NCBI GenBank assembly: GCA_019614645.1
Contig: JABWDB010000008.1
Coordinates: forward strand, 7,936,001 to 8,000,000
Reading direction: 5' to 3'
Source of the DNA: Stratiolaelaps scimitus
Lineage: Eukaryota; Arthropoda; Arachnida; Mesostigmata; Laelapidae
DNA length: 64,000 nt
Made by a program: the position numbers and the translations under genes. Position 1 is the first letter of the stretch, and each line of letters opens with the position of its first letter. Under the pieces are notes generated by a model, which saw only the letters and a program-made list of their open reading frames with translations, searched no databases and had not been told where the DNA came from. Positions 28,081 through 39,476 of this stretch are shown here, piece after piece.

Positions 28081-28545
28081 AGCCATCAAATGAGTTTCCG
28101 CATAATTGGAGAGGCGAGAAACCCATCCTAAATAATGAGAACAAATGAGGTTGTTTATAATGTGATAAATGGAGAACATCTAATATGACAAATAGTTTAA
28201 TGACTCTCGCAGTGCCGCCTGTATAACATCGAGTCTATCCGCCGCACATATTTATAAGTGCGTGTATATATATATATATATATACGTATATACGTGCCAA
28301 CAATCCGGGACAGTAGCGCCATATACTTGATTCGGGCACGGGTTGCGCTGACTGTCAGAGAAACGTCACAATTATCTTATTGAAGAAGAATATTGTATGT
28401 GTTGGTGTAGAACCATGTACATATACTAATAATGATAGGAGCAATATGTACAGGCCAATAACAAGGTGCTATTTCCATGTAGTGAAATGCCATTTTAGGA
28501 TAAGACTATATGCTAGCATGTACTGGAAACACCCGAACAATAGTC

Positions 28546-28572
28546 ATATATATATATATATATATATATATA
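28546..28572. repeat. (AT)n microsatellite next to the LINE tail
   Basis: A 27-base AT run lies about 35 bases 3' of the minus-strand LINE tail. AT-rich simple sequence is a common LINE insertion site or 3' terminus. Confidence 0.93.
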
Positions 28573-28608
28573 ATCTGGATCCACAATGTGCAGAGCCTGA
28601 GGCGGCTA

Positions 28609-28809
28609 CCGAGCGGTCCTCTGAAGATCGAGATGATTTTTGAGCGAGGTTTTAAACTTGTTTGGGTGGACAGTAGCTCTAAGATCCGGTGGGAGTACAT
28701 TCCACTCCCGAGCTGCTCTTATGACGAGGCTCCGACTGCAAAGACGAGTTTGATAGCGTGTTATTTTGACCAGTATGGACTGAGTGGCGTGGCGTTTCTC
28801 TGAAGACAT
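28609..28809 (-). pseudogene. LINE ORF2 C-terminal tail fragment
   Basis: A minus-strand open stretch ends RLCSRSLVIRAAREWNVLPP..., then FKTSLKNHL and a stop. This matches the conserved end of CR1/jockey-type ORF2 proteins (an aromatic or basic motif, then WN.LP..IR, then FK..LK..L). It lies 3' of the reverse transcriptase relic in the same orientation. Confidence 0.7.
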
Positions 28810-28922
28810 TGTTACTCTTTAAGGATGGGCGGACCGATTTCATGAATACCTTTGACTGTCCCTATCAGTGTGAAAAATTTAATTAGCGAGGGCATGCCGA
28901 GAATATCTAGTACTAAAAAAAC

Positions 28923-29090
28923 TAAGTTTTCTGGGCTGACTCAGAGCCAATATTTAACCCATGGTATTGCTTTCGCCATTGCTCCATAGGACGGACCCCT
29001 TTATATGCAAATGCGCAACGGAGGGAATCGAACCCGTGCGCATACGTGTCCCCTCATATTGCAAGGCGCACACGAATGCACCATGCCGAA
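28923..29090 (-). mobile_element. tRNA-derived SINE, copy A (family 1)
   Basis: On the minus strand this begins ggcatggtgcattcgtgtgcgcc and has a pol III box B (GGTTCGATTCC) about 55 bases on, then a gcatttgcat segment, and ends with ttggctctgagtcagcccagaaa followed by a T-rich run. The same order of blocks occurs at 59264-59426, with about 70-80 percent identity by eye in the best blocks. It interrupts the LINE relic between its thumb and tail segments, so it appears to have inserted later or to separate two LINE copies. Confidence 0.6.
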
Positions 29091-29353
29091 ATCGGATTCG
29101 ACGAAAGGCTAGTCCTTTTGTAGAGGAGGAAATTTTCTTCAAACGAACGGACGCCACCAGAGACACTCCAATCTCCATAGAAGGTAGACCGGTCCAGTGA
29201 AGGATTGATGTGGATGACAGAACGCCTCTACCTGCTAAAAAACCATCCCCTGCTAAGGGTCAAGTTCTTTCAAGTTTCTGCACGCTTGGATATCTAGTCC
29301 TGTGTGACCGCAATTAGCAGCACCTTTAAACATGCGCAGAAAAAGGTTTTGGG

Positions 29354-29656
29354 TTATCTGTAGGCGATGTACCCTATCAACCGAACACGATGTCCAGAAT
29401 TCCGATAGAAATGAGTCGGATAGAACTCCTTGTAGGGGAACGTGCAGGACGAAGGAGAGAAAATATTCTTAATGAGTTGGTAAGAATTTGTTGAATGGAC
29501 AAATTTTCCTCCAGATCCGAAATAATGAGCATTACCGGTGAGGGAGGTCTCTATTGCGGCTCCCAGAAGTTTGACCGATGAAGCGATCTCGATTAAATGA
29601 CCATAGAACATGAGAGGGGGCAGAGACGTCGGAGTGAATATTGTGCGAAAGGTCAT
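29354..29656 (-). pseudogene. Reverse transcriptase thumb fragment
   Basis: A minus-strand open stretch includes VMTFRTIFTPTSLPPLMFYGHLIEIASSVKLLGAAIETSLT. This fits the LINE pattern of hydrophobic strands followed by KLLGxxID..L.W..H downstream of the FADD box. It continues the relic after a frame change near 29650-29690 and degenerates after about 29520. Confidence 0.7.
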
Positions 29657-30089
29657 AACCTTCTTGACGTTTATAATGACGTTGTTGCTGTCGCATCAAA
29701 CTTTTAGCGAGTGGGGGTCGACGGACATCTGTTAATGCAAGTACAAAGTCGACCAAGCTGTCCACGTAAAGGGCTCTCAAAGGCGGATCCCACAGCCGAG
29801 CTCCCACCATGACACTTAGTGGTTGGGAGGGGACGTCTTCGATGTCAAAGTATTGTATTCGGTCGAAGCAGTAGGAGGAAAGCAGAGCGAGTGTTGAGGG
29901 CGTAAAACCGACGTATGCAAACTTCGAAAGCAGAATGTCCGGGCGAACGCTGTCGAGGTAGCGTTTCAGGTCGACGAGGATAAGCGGCGTAAAAGTAGCC
30001 TTGCTCGTGTTCGGACCGCGTCTGTTTGACCAGCTCCAGGATTGCGAGCCAAACACCTTGTTTATTCCTGAATTCCAATTGGTTTTCAC
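29532..30089 (-). pseudogene. Reverse transcriptase palm/fingers pseudogene fragment
   Basis: This is the longest open stretch of the LINE relic (185 codons from an arbitrary first codon). Only the portion around 29720-30000 reads as reverse transcriptase: VDL with the spaced Asp, DILLSK, GFTPSTLALL, the QPLSVMVG loop and a damaged PQGS..LLF.LYINDL segment (here RLWDPPLRALYVDSL). The 5' and 3' parts are in the wrong frame; the neighbouring frame (29845-30078) carries the upstream segment ENQLEFRNKQGVW. It is not functional. Confidence 0.8.
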
Positions 30090-30659
30090 TGACCAGCCCT
30101 TTCCCCTCTATGTAAATCGTAACCTGCTTAACTATTATTTTCTAGGCCGTTTTTGAACGGTCGGTAGAATGATAATTGGTCAGCAGTGACGAAGATCAGC
30201 CATGGCTACGGCTTTGTTTGTAGAAACCACGAGCTCGATCTTCAGGGCTATACAAGAGCAGTCCCCGGACGAGACGGCGAGCTACAATGGCCTTGATGAT
30301 GTTCGTTAGTGGTGTAGCAATCACGTCCTTTATGAAGTGACGGGTGTGAGTATAATCCCATCATGGCCGGCAGCAGGGCTTCAGACAGAGTTCACCGTTC
30401 ACTATTTCAATCTGGCTACGATAATCGTTGTACTACCCGTAGACGTTACGTGTAACCTCGAGCTATCCAGAGCGGGCCAATTGTTGACAATTCGGCGCTA
30501 GGGCATCACCGAATGAATATATAGATATATATATATATTATCCACTGGAATATGTGGTACTGTATGACCGTCGACTAGTGGATCATCAACCGCTCGACAA
30601 AATGAGACGCCGGCATATCAAGTTTCACCAACTTTACGCCCTGCTTTGCTCTCCCCTTT

Positions 30660-31520
30660 GTCCGGTGGCTCTACCCCGACGCTTGCTTCGAGGTGGGAGG
30701 CCGCAAGCAGCGGCACATCCGTAGTGATATGAACGCGGATCGGGCGACGATAACGGACAAGGATAGAGAGGGAACGGTCGGCCACTTGTGCTACTGCTGC
30801 TGCTGCCTAGACGTTGCCGTCCCGCAGATCAGTGTGTTCCTTGTCGCCCCCGTCAGCACGCTTCTGGCATGGCATACTTCCATTCCAGAAGAAGTAGCAG
30901 TAGTGGTAGAGGTGGCGGTGGGGGTTGTTGGCCGGGCCCAGGGCTGGACGAGGCGAGGGGTTGTTGGCGAGTTTCCGATATGTGACTGGCCGAACGAAGG
31001 CGGCAGCGTAGCAAGCCGCTAGAGGGCTGGCGGACTCGCTGACTGACTTCTAGCGAGTGGCTGAAAACTTTCTGAATAGCAGAACCGAGGCGGCGGCGGC
31101 GCTGGCGAAGAGAGACTATAGGCGCAAGTAGGCAAACCCACCGGCCGGCCAGCGAGACGGACACTGCTGGATTTACGCTGTCGTCGAGTAACAACGAACA
31201 GCGCGATCCTGCCGGCGTTGCGAACGCCGGCTGGACTGCAGCTCTGGTGTTTCGGCCGCCGCTGCCATGGCCATAAAGCTACGGCCACAGCTAGCTGGAT
31301 TGAGGGCCCTAACTTGGGGATATGGCTACCTTCAGAGGCGGGCGAGCGAAGTTCCTCGTCGTTGTGGTGGCAGCAGTCGTATGTTGAAGGAGGAGAAAGG
31401 TGCTGATAGCCAGTCTGACGTTTCTAGCGAAGATCCTTTATAGCTCCTCATGACATCGACCCTGTCGTCGTTTCGAGGACCAGCTGTGGGCGGCTGCGAA
31501 TGCCGTTGACGCATTTCTCT
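30660..31520. promoter_or_regulatory. GC-rich, CpG-rich block, possible promoter or noncoding exon
   Basis: A sharp rise in G+C with CGGCGG, CCGGCCGG and GCCGCC runs contrasts with the AT-rich flanks. ORFs here overlap on both strands and are compositional. It lies about 14 kb upstream of the first visible NPFR exon and just upstream (relative to the minus strand) of the LINE relic. It could be a 5' UTR exon of NPFR or of another gene, but no TATA box, initiator or splice donor could be assigned with confidence. Confidence 0.2.
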
Positions 31521-34450
31521 CAAAATGAGCGATAGAATCGCATTGTTTCTTATGCTATCCTTTGTCGCGGTGTCCGACCTGAGATGATGGAGGGAGTCAT
31601 ACAAATCAGTGAGCCGAAGTGTCGATGTGCTTGTCAACACAATAAACATAACCGATATGAAATAGCAGCTGTAGTAGTAATAACTTGAACTACTGGTTTG
31701 TGCAGTCCCATGGACCTGGCTATGCTAAACACAGTGTTTAGGACAGTGGAAAAATCAAGTCTTCTATAAAGATAAGGGGGCACGATTGTAGTCAACAGCC
31801 AGGAGAACATTATATTATGCTCGTTAAAGGAAGAATTGAAAGTCTAGCTAAATATTCAAATCATTCAATGCCTGTTAGCATCGAGGTTTGGAAGAAGAAG
31901 ATTCCAAACAATGATAGAAAATCTTGCTACTTAACGAACACAGGGACAAACGGACGTAAATCACAGCGCAGAACGAGGCATATCAAACAACGATGATTTG
32001 GAAGCGAAACAACGAACGGACTATGACGATGTTACAGATTTGGAGAACTAAGTTGATTTTCTCTATTTCCCCGGGTTTTGTCGCTGCACATAACTAGAAT
32101 TTTAATCAAATCGTGTTTTGGACTGCGATTTCAATTGGCTTTACTTATCTAGTGATGTGTTTTGTTCCCTTCGTATTAACGCAACACCATTGTTCACATT
32201 ACAATTCAGCCGGACGCCAGAGACGTTCAACGTTCGCTCCAACCGCTCGAACTCGATTATACGAAACTAGATAAATTAGCCAGTTGGACTTGATCAGCCG
32301 ATGTCGACCGATTAATATTATACATCAGTCTCCTATTGTTTACCAATTTCGGCTAGAGGGCAGTCTCTATCTTAACTCGTGGAACAGTGGAAACTACCGA
32401 ATTCTATCGTTTAATATGCCATGCGTTTGGCCACTTAACTTTATTGACGCCATCGCCGTTAAGGACGCTGTCACTACAATTAGCGTAATGTACAATCTAT
32501 CGTTCAGCAGTAATAGCCGCAGGGACAGCAGTGGGTGTAGGAGCAGTCGGGGTCGGAGCACACCATCTTGGAAGAAGCACCATCGCCGAATTACGGTTAA
32601 ACAGTGTCAGGACCACGAAGCGTAGAATAATTACAATTAGTTATATTGACAGCTTCTTCTTCGTTACATAACCTCGCTCGTCTTGTCTGGGCAATGAGTG
32701 GCTCCCAGTAATAGATGGCCTTGCTAGGAGAACATTCGTCAAGGTTTGTCCACTTACCACTGGGAGATATTAGGCAGACCAGGTCAAACAGGTGACCTGG
32801 GCTGCAAAGGAGAAGAACCTTAACATGCTGGTAGCCTCGCTATCAACAGCGCCTATATTTCTGCAAGGATGAACTAAGAAAACCCACTCTATTGGCAACC
32901 TCATTATGGAGAGGATGCTTGTAAGACCCACCTAATTCCTTGGTATCGGAGCCAGTGCACCACAAATGGTGTCTTCATTTGTAAGTTTTTCATAGTGATA
33001 GTAGCCTCCGGGCAATACTCCCAGCACGCGTATATGCGTAGTTATGCAAAGCAATGGTGGATTTTTTGCATCTTCGTTTGTGGTTTGCCGGTGCATCTAT
33101 CTATATATACACGTCTAGCTTTCGCTAGCTTTTCGGTAGTTCGAGCACTTCAAGGCGCATACTTAGATATTCTAGGAAATTATATATGCACGCGTTTGTT
33201 TAGCATCCACGTAGACAACTAAGAAGAATAACGACAACGACAACAAGGACAGAAAGCTGGGGTTTGCCCGCTTGCTGCTTACAGCAAATATCGTGTAGCT
33301 TGTACTCAGCTGTCTCCGGCCTCTTCGGAAATGAGAGTGTGCAGCAGATACGTTATGCATAGCTCTCCTCAAAGGAAGTGGCCCATACTGTGGACACAAC
33401 AGCAGACCTGCAGGACTTATCAGTCGGTGGTCAAAGATTCGCTGATCAGTAACAAACAGCAGGCATTATATCGTGTGATCAAGACTCCAGAGAGAAAGTG
33501 AGAGAGAGAGAGAGAGCCGCGTGGCCGCTGTGGTGTCCAATAATCCTCTATATTAGACAGCTGCGGAATGATGGAGTGTGCACGTTGTAAGTCTTCGAGT
33601 TATTGACGAGCTCTTCTAGCTGAACGACGACCCGGAGACAGAAAGGACACGGCGATAGCGATTGTGCGCGAAAAACAACTCGCCGACGAGATGAGGACCC
33701 TGGCGGGCGGGCGAGCGCTTGCTCTTCCTGGTCGTTGTCGCTTGTCCTCTCGATCTTCCCATCTCCTCGTTCTTTCGCTCAATTTCTCCACCTGGCGTCA
33801 GGTCTTGCCTTTTTGCTTCTGTACCGTACAAAAAATTAGGCGCAGATCGCGCACCAGAGCTTGTCCGAGAGTATCACGGGGGCTTATTCGACTGATCGGT
33901 GGAATATCTGAGTATGCGACACGCGATGCGTTGCTTCGGGGCTTGGAAGACAAAGAAAAGTTAGAAAAACGCTTCGCAGAAAGTTTCCTCTTCTACAAAT
34001 GAAGGCAGATAACGGCTTATGAGCGAAGGCTATTGGAACAAGTGCTTGTCAATCATTCACCTCGAGCAAATTAACAAGGTGTGAGGTCGTTGTTGTGGGC
34101 GATTGATCAATGACGAAACGTTGACATCTCCACTGAGCAATCGCCCAGCTGGTTTGAGTGACGTCCTATCTCAAAGAGCAGTGGTGTTTAACCGTGAGAA
34201 GCGTCTTAACATCAAAATGCCTAGTACTTTATCTTGTATGTGAATGTGATGTGAGCAAATTCAACTTCAACTTCCGGGGCCATTATTTCTTGTGACCCTT
34301 GGCGACAGATGTTCGTCAAGATCTACCTGAGATAAGCCCGGGTAGAAAGCACTTCGGCCTGCTCACCTAAGGTGAACCCTATCTATTCTACACATATAAT
34401 AAAGATATAGAAAGAGTACGCACATCTGGGGTGGCACCATTCCCGCCGTT

Positions 34451-34480
34451 GCTAGAACGGCCAGCCCCAACCGTTCTAGC
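34451..34480. repeat. Perfect 10-bp inverted repeat with 10-base loop
   Basis: gctagaacgg at 34451-34460 pairs exactly with ccgttctagc at 34471-34480 across the loop ccagccccaa. No run of T follows closely, and no gene adjoins it. Confidence 0.8.
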
Positions 34481-37400
34481 CAATGCAGCAAGAACAAATT
34501 TATGTCCACGCCCGACATTATTATGCGGTCGCAAGGTTAGGTGGTCCTTCAGGCCACGAATTGTAGACCAGCAAGCGACCTCATTGGCTCCGCTCTACGC
34601 CTAGGTATGCTAGCCTTTGAAAGCTGCAGTCGCGAGAGGCCAGGCATAGCGCATCAATCTCACTTGGTGTGGGTGAACACGAGCGAGTAGACGGGAAGGA
34701 TTTCGAGAAGCAGAGACCAACCTGCGGTCATCACCAGACCGCCACCACCATCTTGCAACGGCACGTGGCACGATACTTCAAGCGCAGCACGAGCCGGGAC
34801 GACAGCACGGATATAGGCGAATTCACGGCTTATCTGGAAAAACTAATCCGAGACAAAACAGTGTCTCGACCGCAAATTTACCTTGAGAAAAAATTAATTG
34901 TTTAACCGTAAAAAGAGACTGGTGATGATTTGGATTCTTGCTTGGATTCACTAATAGTATATCGTTTGTCGTTGGCAATATTTTTCTTGTGTATATATGT
35001 ACATATATACAGGTTCCAAATTCACGAAATGGTTATGCAGTGTACTCTCTCCTTCCTGCAAGGGCCGACTCAACCCAAATGTTATCAACCGCCTCTTCCT
35101 CGTTGGAACTTGCATCCACCCTGTTGTTATTAGATCAGCCCCCTTAACGGAACCTCTCCAAGGCATATGCTAAACCGAGCTCTCTTGACGCAACCAATAT
35201 CAAAGCTATGCGACAAAATTTCGACATGGGTATCAAACGCAACCTTGTTTGTTGGGAGGGGCGGACTGGTGAAAAAAATCCCTCTACTTCAAGGTGCGCC
35301 CGTGAATTAGCATATCGAACAGCGTAAAGGTTGCGCTGTGTGGCAGCCCAAACTACATTAATATACAACGCCTCTATTAACTGGCGGCATAACTTCGACC
35401 TATCCTGGAAATCCCGCCTGACTCAGCGTACGACTTTGCGAGTCATTCTACGAGTTCACAAGACTAGCCGTAGCTGTAATCGAACTATAGCAGATCGCAT
35501 TATAATCATAAAGACGAGACAACGTTGGCTGGCCTTTTATAGATAAGTAGGTCATCGCTAGAAATCTATAATATATAATAATATTTCTCATGACTGAAGA
35601 ACGTCAATAAACGTGGAAAATACTACCATCGTTTCAACAAGCTCATGGTTGCGTATAGTCAAGAAAGGTCGGGGAAGGAATGGTCCCAGATCCACAACCC
35701 CGCCATCCTTTATTTTCTGCTTCAGCGAGGGCCTGCTCATTGCTCGCTCCCTCGGGTCCGAACGTCGTGTTTGTTGAGTAGTACGGTTGTCGCTGCCACC
35801 GATACTGCCGACACGGAAACATGTGGAAAAGCTGCTGTCGTTCAGACAGACCCATCTGATTCAATCTGCTTCAGCAGCGGCAGCATTTGCCTTCGGAGAA
35901 GGCTGGGGATACGGGACACGTTTTGGGGAGACGGTAACAACGACAGGCTGATTACGGTAGACCTTGCCAACGATGAGGCGACCTGAATAGATGCGATTCT
36001 GTGTCAATTCGTACAATCTAGTCTTGGGAGCTTTGGTCGACCTTTAGTCAAACGAGGCGTGTGCCGCCCTGCCTGCAACCTCCATAGAGGCCGCAGCTGC
36101 AACCGGCACAATGTGCTGCTGGTGCAGATTCGATAGTCGCCCGCCATAGATGGCATATATCCCACAGAGCGGCAGCTCGACAAAACAAGCTGTGGCAGTG
36201 CTCTATAGCCATCGTCGTATAACGGGATCCGATAAATATAACAGAAGCTTGCCAGTAGCTGCCGTGACCTCTGAAGGCGGTGGATCAAATTCGTTCCCTT
36301 CGTTGGCACGGCCTACGACGAAATTGGCAGGAGTTCCTCCATGTCGATCCTCCCTCGGCATGTCCTACTCGATTCATCTTTGTGCTATCTTCCATTTGGC
36401 TGACAACTATTTCGAATTGCTAGAGCTTAGGAAAGAGACAGAGTGGCAGAGAAAGAGGAGGCTACACCCAGCAAAATCACCGTACGAAAACCTCGAACTT
36501 CTTCTTGCGGCGATGCCTGTTCAACATAATACGGCCGCAGATCCCCGGATGGTAATTTCCTGCACTACTTCTAGCATTCTGTCGGCAGAAGCGACCAATC
36601 TTCTTTGTATGATTCTTCGCAGCATTTGTGTAGCCTGGAACGACTCACAGAGCAGGCTGGTCAACACTTACTTACGCCAACCATAAGTCCCCTCATGCTG
36701 TTCCCATCAGCTATAAGCGGCAGGTAGCCTACGTGCGTATAATGGCTGGGTCGACTTGACGCGGTGGAACCGATGCAGGGGGATTCCTGCCGTTAACGAG
36801 CGCCTATGGGGCTACCGCAACAGCGCTTACAGAGGAAAACGCATACTTGTACGCCTGAATGTAAGTGTACGACGTCAGATCTGGTCTTTCTCATGGGGGA
36901 ACCGCATCGTCACTATGGACCCACCGTTAGATTTTATGGGCATTCCAACCCTTGTCGAGTCGACGCGCCCTTCTAAGCCCGGATCGCCAACAAGCGGGTT
37001 GGGACGTATGATTACGATTTGCTGTTTGCCATATATGATGATTGCTCTGATGATTATCTCTAAATCAAGGTCTGTCTCTACACAGTGATTACTTGCTGCT
37101 GCAGCCGCTGTGATCGCTTGTGTTGGGGCAGCTCATTTGACGGATGTTTGCAACGTAGAGGTACAGCTAATTGCGACAATATATATCACATACACTCAGA
37201 GATGTATCTGACACAAAAGCATATGGAGCATCATTACGGTTCATCAGCCAGCTAGGTCTCGCGCGTTATATATAGCCGGTGATGGTTCCGAACATCATAT
37301 CCATGATCTCATGTTACGGTCCATTATATCTGTCTGTAACACTCGAAACGCCAATCGGGTGTCAATCCGGCTGGTCTTGTGGCACACATCTTCTTGGCAC

Positions 37401-38924
37401 ACATCGGCATTAATGGGTTACGCTTCTTGGGATCTCCGAAGATCCGGTTCCCCATAGATACGCATCCCTCAGGATGTCATCTTTGTCGTTCGTCCAGTTT
37501 GCACAGTACCACGAGTGCTTTCCACCTACGCATTGTTAATGCCGTCTGTCTTGCACTCAGTCCAGATACAAAAGTTTATAATTCGAGATAAATTAGTTAT
37601 GTATGATATACCTCGCATCTTTTCCCCATGACGGGCTAAGCCCGTGCGAATCACCTTTGACGCGTTCCACGCTTCTCTGACGGACGTCTGACTCGTGTGC
37701 GTGACTGTATGCTACGGTGTAGCTGGCTTAAGGTGCCTATCTACGAGACGGCGTATTTGTTGGTATATATATCTAATATACGTACCAGATATACTGTGGT
37801 AGCTGATATCTGCCTGTCTGCGATTATTCCCTCGAAATGCAGCCCGGTCAGGTGGCGAGTTGGCCGGCATGGCCCGTGGTGGGCGCTCCTGGTTCGAAAC
37901 GGATAGTGATATATATATATACTAGTATGATAGTGATATGTTCGCTTAAAGAAGCTGCCTGCTGGAACTAATGAAAGGAATTGGAACTGGCTGGGGCATA
38001 AAAACATGACTACGTGTAGAGAAATGAGACACGGTTATATATATATATATATATACACACACCGAGAAATTCGTAAATCGCAGGAACTAAAGGGATGTCG
38101 CATTCACGCAATTTAGCGGCTCCTCTGGTAATGTGTTCGCTTCGGTTGCTTAAGGTTCGGCCTTTTAGACAGAAAATATTAACTTGGCAATGTGTAATAT
38201 AGTTAAGCATATGATATGACCTAGTAAATATAATAAATATATACATATATGTATAATATATTTAAGCATATGATAACTCATTCAGCACGATGTGCATATC
38301 TAAAGCCAAAAAGTGCCCCAGCGTACTTTATTATTGTTAGTATTACGTAAGGTAGATATGTAACAATTTGAATTGAACCCCATAAGCGTATCATACTAAT
38401 ATACCTTTAATCCTACCTCAATGATAAGGCCGAACGTCGACTATAAACTGAACTCTCCCTTGATGAGTTACCGAGGGTCTCGATAATAAGCTCCAGCTCA
38501 AACGCTACAGTCAATTTGTGGTCCCCGATAGAAGGACCCCTTTGTAAATAGACACTCATTAACTTGCTACAGCTAGTTATTATAGTACATGAATGGAACG
38601 TACAAATGAAAAAATTCGCTGTGTCAGTTCGAGCTTGCGCACCCCGACGGAATTATTCAGGCGTCGCTGCAGCTTCCCTTGTTGCTCAATACAACACATT
38701 TCAACGTGTTGTAGAGGTGATCTCTATTCGAACATGTCCGTTAACTTGGCCAACATTATGCCGGCTCAATGGGGATTTTTTCGATAAGCAATTTTGTTTT
38801 ATTCAGTCTCTTATGTGTTGCTAAATACTAGCCAGACTACAAATAATTGTCAGGTGATATTTTGCGGCGGGCCACAAAACCTGTGCGCATCAAGCACTTC
38901 TTGCCTCTGTAGCGTAGTGAAAAT

Positions 38925-38987
38925 AGAAGAATCGGTACATTTAACAAATACAGACCAGGTAGACAGAAGAATAGGTACCTTTAACAA
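38925..38987. repeat. 23-bp direct repeat, period 40
   Basis: agaagaatcggtacatttaa(caa) at 38925-38947 recurs at 38965-38987 with two substitutions. Confidence 0.85.
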
Positions 38988-39371
38988 CAACCAATAATAG
39001 ATAGGGGTAATTACCTATATCAAGTGGCTTGCAGAATGATTAGAATGAGAAGATATCCTGTCAGAATGCGGCGTGTAGACGCCTCATCAGCACATAATCG
39101 TCTTCTGTTCTGTGACAGGGGTCATTCGTGTGATACTGCTTAGTCAAGGCCTGCTACTACGAAAGGACTGTGTGATTTGGTCGCAACCGAGGCCACGACA
39201 GAGGCGAAACGATCCGCCCTCCGAGTGAAGAGATGGTCCATTTGTATAATACCAGGTCCGTTAGGTCATCGGTCCACGTTATTGGCTTAACCCCGATTTC
39301 GTTGTCGTCTATCGTTGGTCTCCTTTCTAGGTTGGACGTTCTGAACAGCTGAAACCCTAGCGTACAGCTCG

Positions 39372-39399
39372 TATATATATATATAAACATATATATATA

Positions 39400-39473
<74 letters not shown>
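39372..39473. repeat. (TA)n microsatellite, about 100 bp
   Basis: This is the longest AT dinucleotide run in the window, with two interruptions (taaacata) near its left end at about 39385 and 39400. ORFs rich in Tyr-Ile across it are artefacts. Confidence 0.97.

Positions 39474-39476
<3 letters not shown>

Larger units (their letters stand above)
28606..30385 (-). mobile_element. Decayed non-LTR retrotransposon (reverse transcriptase relic, CR1/jockey-like)
   Basis: Read on the minus strand, peptide pieces match a LINE reverse transcriptase in the correct order but in shifting frames. A GHDGI...TPLTNII segment (about 30300-30372) corresponds to the usual GPDGI motif. Next come a KIIVKQ...IEGKGLVSENQLEFRN segment (about 30060-30140), then motif A VDLxxxxDSV with DILLSK and GFTPSTLALLSSY (about 29850-29990), then LSVMVG (about 29800). 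The catalytic FADD box has become CDS near 29687-29695, followed by a thumb segment with SSVKLLGAAIE (about 29560-29580). The tail (28609-28809) has the typical REWNVLPPDLR...FKTSLKNHL ending. Several frameshifts and stops mean no intact protein. The tail may belong to the same element or to another copy, because a SINE interrupts the stretch between them. Confidence 0.82.

Noticed and set aside
30693..31288. Overlapping ORFs on both strands in the GC-rich block
   Set aside because: These are compositional artefacts with no conserved protein pattern.
36150..36686. 178-codon plus-strand ORF
   Set aside because: No family resemblance, signal peptide or membrane segments. It is most likely a chance ORF in moderately GC-rich spacer.
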